DNA from: a virus
Length of the DNA stretch: 64,000 nt
Reading direction: 5' to 3' (one strand)
IMG/VR virus record: IMGVR_UViG_3300002132_000107
Span: 1-64,000 of that record
Below are positions 60,308 through 64,000 of the stretch, in pieces. Every line of letters begins with the position of its first letter. Position 1 is the first letter of the stretch. Both the position numbers and the translations under genes were made by a program. Below the pieces are notes generated by a model. It was not told the DNA's origin, ran no database searches, and was given only the letters and a program-made list of their open reading frames with translations.

Positions 60308-61351
60308 CTATGCTGTATAAGTTCCAGAACTTGTATATTTTAATACTGTATAGCTTCCGTCAGTAGTTACAGTTGGTGCACCAGTTGTTGTACCAGAGTA
60401 TTGCGATGTTAAAAGTCTTAGTATTACTACTCCTGAACCGCCAGACCAACGAGATTGAATGTTTGCTATGCTTCCACCGCCTCCGCCTCCGCCTCCAGTG
60501 TTTGCTTGCCCTGCGCTTCCTTCTGTAATAACTCCTCCTGTAGATACAGAATGTCTTGAGCCATTTCCTCCGCCAGATGTAGCAACACCTCCAGTAGAAT
60601 CACCTCCAGTACCGCCGCCGCCGCCTGCTCTGCTTACTAAAGAACCTGTTATGTTTGAAGAAACTCCATTTCCTCCGTTTCCTCCGTTACTTGATGAATT
60701 AGCTGGGCTGCCGCCAATAGAACCCGCTCCGCCTCCTCCTGCGGAAGAATAATTTACTGCCATTGCAAAAGCATTTCCACCAGCATAACCTTGACCAGTT
60801 GTTCCAGCAGCGCCTAAAAGAGTATTACCTCCATTTGTAGAACTACCACCGCCTCCTCCTGACCCGCCGCTTAAAGCAGGTATATAAGTTGAATTACCAC
60901 CACCAGCACCACCTTGTCCTCCTCCTAAAGACTCTATTGTACTAAAAACAGAAGACGAACCAGAAGTTGTAGAGCTACCAGCTCCAATAGTTATAACATA
61001 AGAAGTACCAGGAATTAATGTAAGTGAACTTTCTGCGGCAGAACCACCTCCTGATGTTGCACCATAAGATGTTCTAAGACCTCCTGCTCCGCCGCCACCA
61101 CCAAAATATCCTGCTCCACCGCCACCACCAGCAATTACTAAGTAATCAACTAATATAGCCGGGCCTTGACTCTTAACCTGCTTCCATTGTGTTCCGTTAT
61201 AATACTCAATAACATTGTCATCGGTATTCTCACGAACCATACCAGCAACAGGAGATGAAGGCCTTTGTGCAGTAGTACCTTTAGGTAGGTTTAAACTGCT
61301 TGTGCTTTCACCAAGCGCTAATAAATCGTTTGTTACTTTTGTTAATGCCAT
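60308..61351 (-). CDS. Glycine-rich tail adhesin C, 347 aa
   Basis: Third paralogue: MALTKVTNDLLALGESTSSL, LPKGTTAQRPSSPVAG and YYNGTQWKQV, then glycine-rich loops (VIAGGGGGAGYFGGGGGAGG) and the C-terminal VVILRLLTSQYSGTTTG with YTSSGTYTA shared with gene A. Starts 9 bases before the partial LamG protein ends. Confidence 0.72.
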   Translation of the reverse strand: MALTKVTNDLLALGESTSSLNLPKGTTAQRPSSPVAGMVRENTDDNVIEYYNGTQWKQVKSQGPAILVDYLVIAGGGGGAGYFGGGGGAGGLRTSYGATSGGGSAAESSLTLIPGTSYVITIGAGSSTTSGSSSVFSTIESLGGGQGGAGGGNSTYIPALSGGSGGGGGSSTNGGNTLLGAAGTTGQGYAGGNAFAMAVNYSSAGGGGAGSIGGSPANSSSNGGNGGNGVSSNITGSLVSRAGGGGGTGGDSTGGVATSGGGNGSRHSVSTGGVITEGSAGQANTGGGGGGGGSIANIQSRWSGGSGVVILRLLTSQYSGTTTGAPTVTTDGSYTVLKYTSSGTYTA

Positions 61352-61359
61352 TGTTTTAT

Positions 61360-64000
61360 TTAAAATTGATTAGCAAATGCCATATAGATATAATTGTTTG
61401 TACCCGCGTCATTAACATCTCCAGATGTTCCGTTTACTGTGAAGCCTAATGGATTGAAGTCAACACTTAAGGTTGTAACATCGTTAGCCGCATTATTTAA
61501 GTTTGCATATAAATTATTAGTTACTGGATTTGTTGGATTTCTTTTATTGTCTTTCATTACCCAATTCCCTGCTCCACCACCACTTCTTTTAATCATTACA
61601 AAAGCTGGCTCAAATCCTGTTGCTACGTAATTACCCGAAGCATCTGTTCCTGAATAACTACCAAATTTACTGAACCCTGCAACCTCTGCAAAGCAGTAGG
61701 CTATGAAAGGAACATTTGCGGTAAAATACCATTGAGAATTTCCAACGCCTACAACAGAATCTGTTGATGACCATTTATCTGCTCCATAAGCGGTAATGGC
61801 TGCATCAGTACCATTTAACTTTAAAGCAACATCAAATCCATTTGCAATAGCACTTGTATAAGTGTACCACTCGCCTACTTGACTTGTGAATTTTGTAATT
61901 ACTAATTTAGGAGCGGAATCTAATCCGTGTCCAAAATTTAAGTAACCACTTCCATTTGATTTTGTAGAAACAATACTAAACCCAGCAGCAGGATTTGCAC
62001 TAACAACAGAAGGAATGCTACCGTTACTGTTTATAGCAGGTAGTTCTGCTCCTTTCCAAGCCCAAGCTACATAATTACTGCCTATTGTTTCAGTATAATT
62101 AACTGTAAAACCATCTGTGTCTAAACTTTGACTATATGAAACAGGTGTTGTCTCTGCAGATGTACTATTTGAATATAAAGTTTTAGGCAATCCTCTAACG
62201 CTGTCAACTATTTGGTGAAACCAAGTTGCTGTTCTATTTTTAGTCCAAAGTAAATCTGGTTGAAATCCTAAGCCTGTTACACTTTGACTGCCACCTGTTG
62301 AAGTAAACAAAACAGTATTAAAACTGTCCTCTAAAGAAGGTTCTATTGTAGTAGGGTCAGCAGCAAATGCCATATAGATGTATGAACCTCCATTAGCGTT
62401 TACTCCTGAATCAGTTGAAATAACATTAAATCCATTTTCTAAAAACGTAAATCCATTCCCTAAATTACCTATTTCTTCTGCAGCACTACTATTAGGAAAT
62501 AAAGCTAAATTAACAGGAGACGAAGGGCTTCTCTTATTATCAAATACAAGCCAATTATCGCCCGAATCAGTTCTTCTTACTAATAAAAAAGCAGGCTCAA
62601 ATCCCGTTACAATAGTATTACCACTTGCTCCTGTACCAACATACGAACCAAAGTTTGAGAAACCTTCTACTTCTGCAAAGCAGTAGGCTATGAATTGCAA
62701 AGTACTGCTGCTTGATATACTATAAAATAAATTATCTGTTGGTATATAATTTGAAGGATAATCGCCTTTTGCTGCTGTAGTATTTAAAAATAAATAATCA
62801 GCAGAACCATCAATAGCAGTAGTTAGTACTATCCAATCTCCAACAGCATTTCTGCCTTTGTAAATAATCATTTTAGGAGCTGAATCTAAACCGTGTCCAA
62901 CGCTTGCTCCATCTGTTCCATTAGCTGTATAACTAACAACACTAAATCCTGCTTCTGTATTAGCAGATACTTGACTTGTTATTGTTCCGTCTGTGTTTGA
63001 TACTGTCGCACCTCCTGCTTTCCAGTTCCAGCCAACCATTGAATATCCATTACCATTTACAGCGGAACCATTGCCAACTGTAAAACCATTTGAATCAAAA
63101 GAATTAACGCCATAAGTTCCACCAAAGTTGTTTTCAGCAGCAGTTGTATCTGATCTTAAAAACAAATCAACGCCTCTTACGGTGTCAAAAAGAGAATGAG
63201 ATTCAGTAAGTGTTCTTTGTTTTATCCAAACAAAATCAGGTTGAAACCCTACGCCTGTTATAGATTGCGTACCACCATTACCTGTATATAAAACAGTATT
63301 AAAATGCTCACTTGGTACAATAGTAGGTGTACAATATTCTTCTGTATATAAAGCCGCTACTTCGTAAGGTCTTAATGCTCTGTTGAATATTCTTACTTGG
63401 TCTATTGAGCCGTTTAAATAGTTTTGATAAACAGAAGAATTCGTGTAATAATTAGCTCCAATAGTAACCCTTTGGTTTGTTGTTCCGTTCCAAGCATTAG
63501 GTGTATTTTGTGAAGCTATAAAAATATTATCTACATAAAAGTTTAAATTATTTGTACCTGAATCAAAAGTAACTACAACATTGTGCCAAGAATTGTCATT
63601 ATAACTATTTGTAGAACTAATTACATAAGTAGTTCCGCTATATCTTGAAACAATATCTATTGTTCCATTTGAAGCCATCTCAATAATACAATTAAAAGAA
63701 TTTGTTGCAAAATCCGAAAACAAATCACTCATAGTTGTAGTGCCTGTTTTAAACCATAGCGAAACAGTAAAAGAATTTTTAGCACCAAATAAACCGCCTA
63801 AAGTACTAACTCCATTCCCTAAGTTGATGTAATTGTTAGAGCCATTCAATACTGCTGCTTGCCCAAATACGCCTGTTCCATAAGAAGCTGTACCGCCCCA
63901 AGTACCATCATAATTACCACTCTCATCAGTAGCATCGCCATTTAATTGATACAAAGCAACACCACCACCATCGGGAAATGGATTGTATAAATCTACTGTA
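61360..64000 (-). CDS. LamG-containing tail protein with tandem domains, 5' end cut by window edge
   Basis: The frame is open from the right edge to its stop at 61360, so the N-terminus is missing (about 880 residues visible). The first visible part is a concanavalin/LamG-type domain (YQLNGDATDESGNY, then FTVSLWFKTG and NSWHNVVVTF). It is followed by two tandem copies of a roughly 320-residue module (TVLYTGNGGTQSITGVGFQP and TVLFTSTGGSQSVTGLGFQP, then HGLDSAPKM/LVI and YIYMAFA), recalling DUF7483. A carbohydrate-binding tail protein is likely. Confidence 0.75.
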   Translation of the reverse strand, partial: TVDLYNPFPDGGGVALYQLNGDATDESGNYDGTWGGTASYGTGVFGQAAVLNGSNNYINLGNGVSTLGGLFGAKNSFTVSLWFKTGTTTMSDLFSDFATNSFNCIIEMASNGTIDIVSRYSGTTYVISSTNSYNDNSWHNVVVTFDSGTNNLNFYVDNIFIASQNTPNAWNGTTNQRVTIGANYYTNSSVYQNYLNGSIDQVRIFNRALRPYEVAALYTEEYCTPTIVPSEHFNTVLYTGNGGTQSITGVGFQPDFVWIKQRTLTESHSLFDTVRGVDLFLRSDTTAAENNFGGTYGVNSFDSNGFTVGNGSAVNGNGYSMVGWNWKAGGATVSNTDGTITSQVSANTEAGFSVVSYTANGTDGASVGHGLDSAPKMIIYKGRNAVGDWIVLTTAIDGSADYLFLNTTAAKGDYPSNYIPTDNLFYSISSSSTLQFIAYCFAEVEGFSNFGSYVGTGASGNTIVTGFEPAFLLVRRTDSGDNWLVFDNKRSPSSPVNLALFPNSSAAEEIGNLGNGFTFLENGFNVISTDSGVNANGGSYIYMAFAADPTTIEPSLEDSFNTVLFTSTGGSQSVTGLGFQPDLLWTKNRTATWFHQIVDSVRGLPKTLYSNSTSAETTPVSYSQSLDTDGFTVNYTETIGSNYVAWAWKGAELPAINSNGSIPSVVSANPAAGFSIVSTKSNGSGYLNFGHGLDSAPKLVITKFTSQVGEWYTYTSAIANGFDVALKLNGTDAAITAYGADKWSSTDSVVGVGNSQWYFTANVPFIAYCFAEVAGFSKFGSYSGTDASGNYVATGFEPAFVMIKRSGGGAGNWVMKDNKRNPTNPVTNNLYANLNNAANDVTTLSVDFNPLGFTVNGTSGDVNDAGTNNYIYMAFANQF

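Noticed and set aside
1-64000. tRNA genes, integrase or lysogeny repressor
   Set aside because: No cloverleaf-like sequence, no tyrosine or serine recombinase motifs and no lambda-type repressor were seen on reading both strands. A covariance-model search would be decisive.

Overview
The window looks like most of the genome of a tailed dsDNA phage (Caudoviricetes). It carries a large terminase, portal, scaffold and major capsid genes, tail-hub and tail-fibre genes, a lysis set, and a replication, recombination and nucleotide-metabolism block. There is no sheath, tape-measure or tail-tube gene. A tail-stabilisation-like protein of P22 gp10 type and a 2719-residue internal-virion-type protein point to a short-tailed (podovirus-like) particle. 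No integrase, repressor, tRNA or CRISPR was recognised, so a lytic lifestyle is likely. The low G+C content, almost no Shine-Dalgarno sequences (starts sit in A-rich leaders such as ATAACTATG), and the look of the small marine-phage proteins suggest a host in the Bacteroidota, probably aquatic. This host call is an inference.

Layout. (1) 1-6046, leftward: two paralogous tail-fibre-like genes (the first is cut by the window edge), a basic 89-residue protein and a 31-residue protein built of repeats. (2) 6047-6672: the only divergent intergenic region, with a palindromic element, an AT-rich stretch and a GC-rich island of direct and tandem repeats. It is a candidate origin or control region. 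(3) 6673-12143, rightward: about 26 tiny early genes served by nine near-identical promoters, with DnaA-box-like repeats scattered through them. (4) 12149-24009, rightward: a DnaA domain IV protein, a sigma factor, an ERF annealase with a RecE-like nuclease and an SSB-like protein, a primase-helicase, thymidylate synthase, MazG-like enzymes, an endonuclease and class I ribonucleotide reductase. (5) 24043-24074: a bidirectional terminator where the two transcription directions converge. (6) 24108-64000, leftward: virion genes (internal proteins, tail hub, connector, capsid, scaffold, portal, terminase), then a GroES-like protein, lysis genes, many tiny proteins, GroES and GroEL, and finally glycine-rich adhesins and a partial LamG-containing tail protein.

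If the molecule is circular or circularly permuted, the leftward genes at both ends form one late block. It would start at about 6.05 kb, run through the window edge, and stop at 24.1 kb opposite the rightward early block. Early genes would act first, the phage sigma factor and DnaA-like protein could then steer transcription and replication, and ribonucleotide reductase, thymidylate synthase and MazG-like enzymes would supply dNTPs. No DNA polymerase gene is visible, so replication would use the host polymerase or one encoded outside the window.

The observations most worth checking are: a candidate programmed -1 frameshift at the end of an internal virion protein gene; an eight-copy DnaA-box-like repeat lying upstream of and inside a phage DnaA-domain gene; a three-copy palindromic element at transcription-unit borders; and the GC-rich repeat island.
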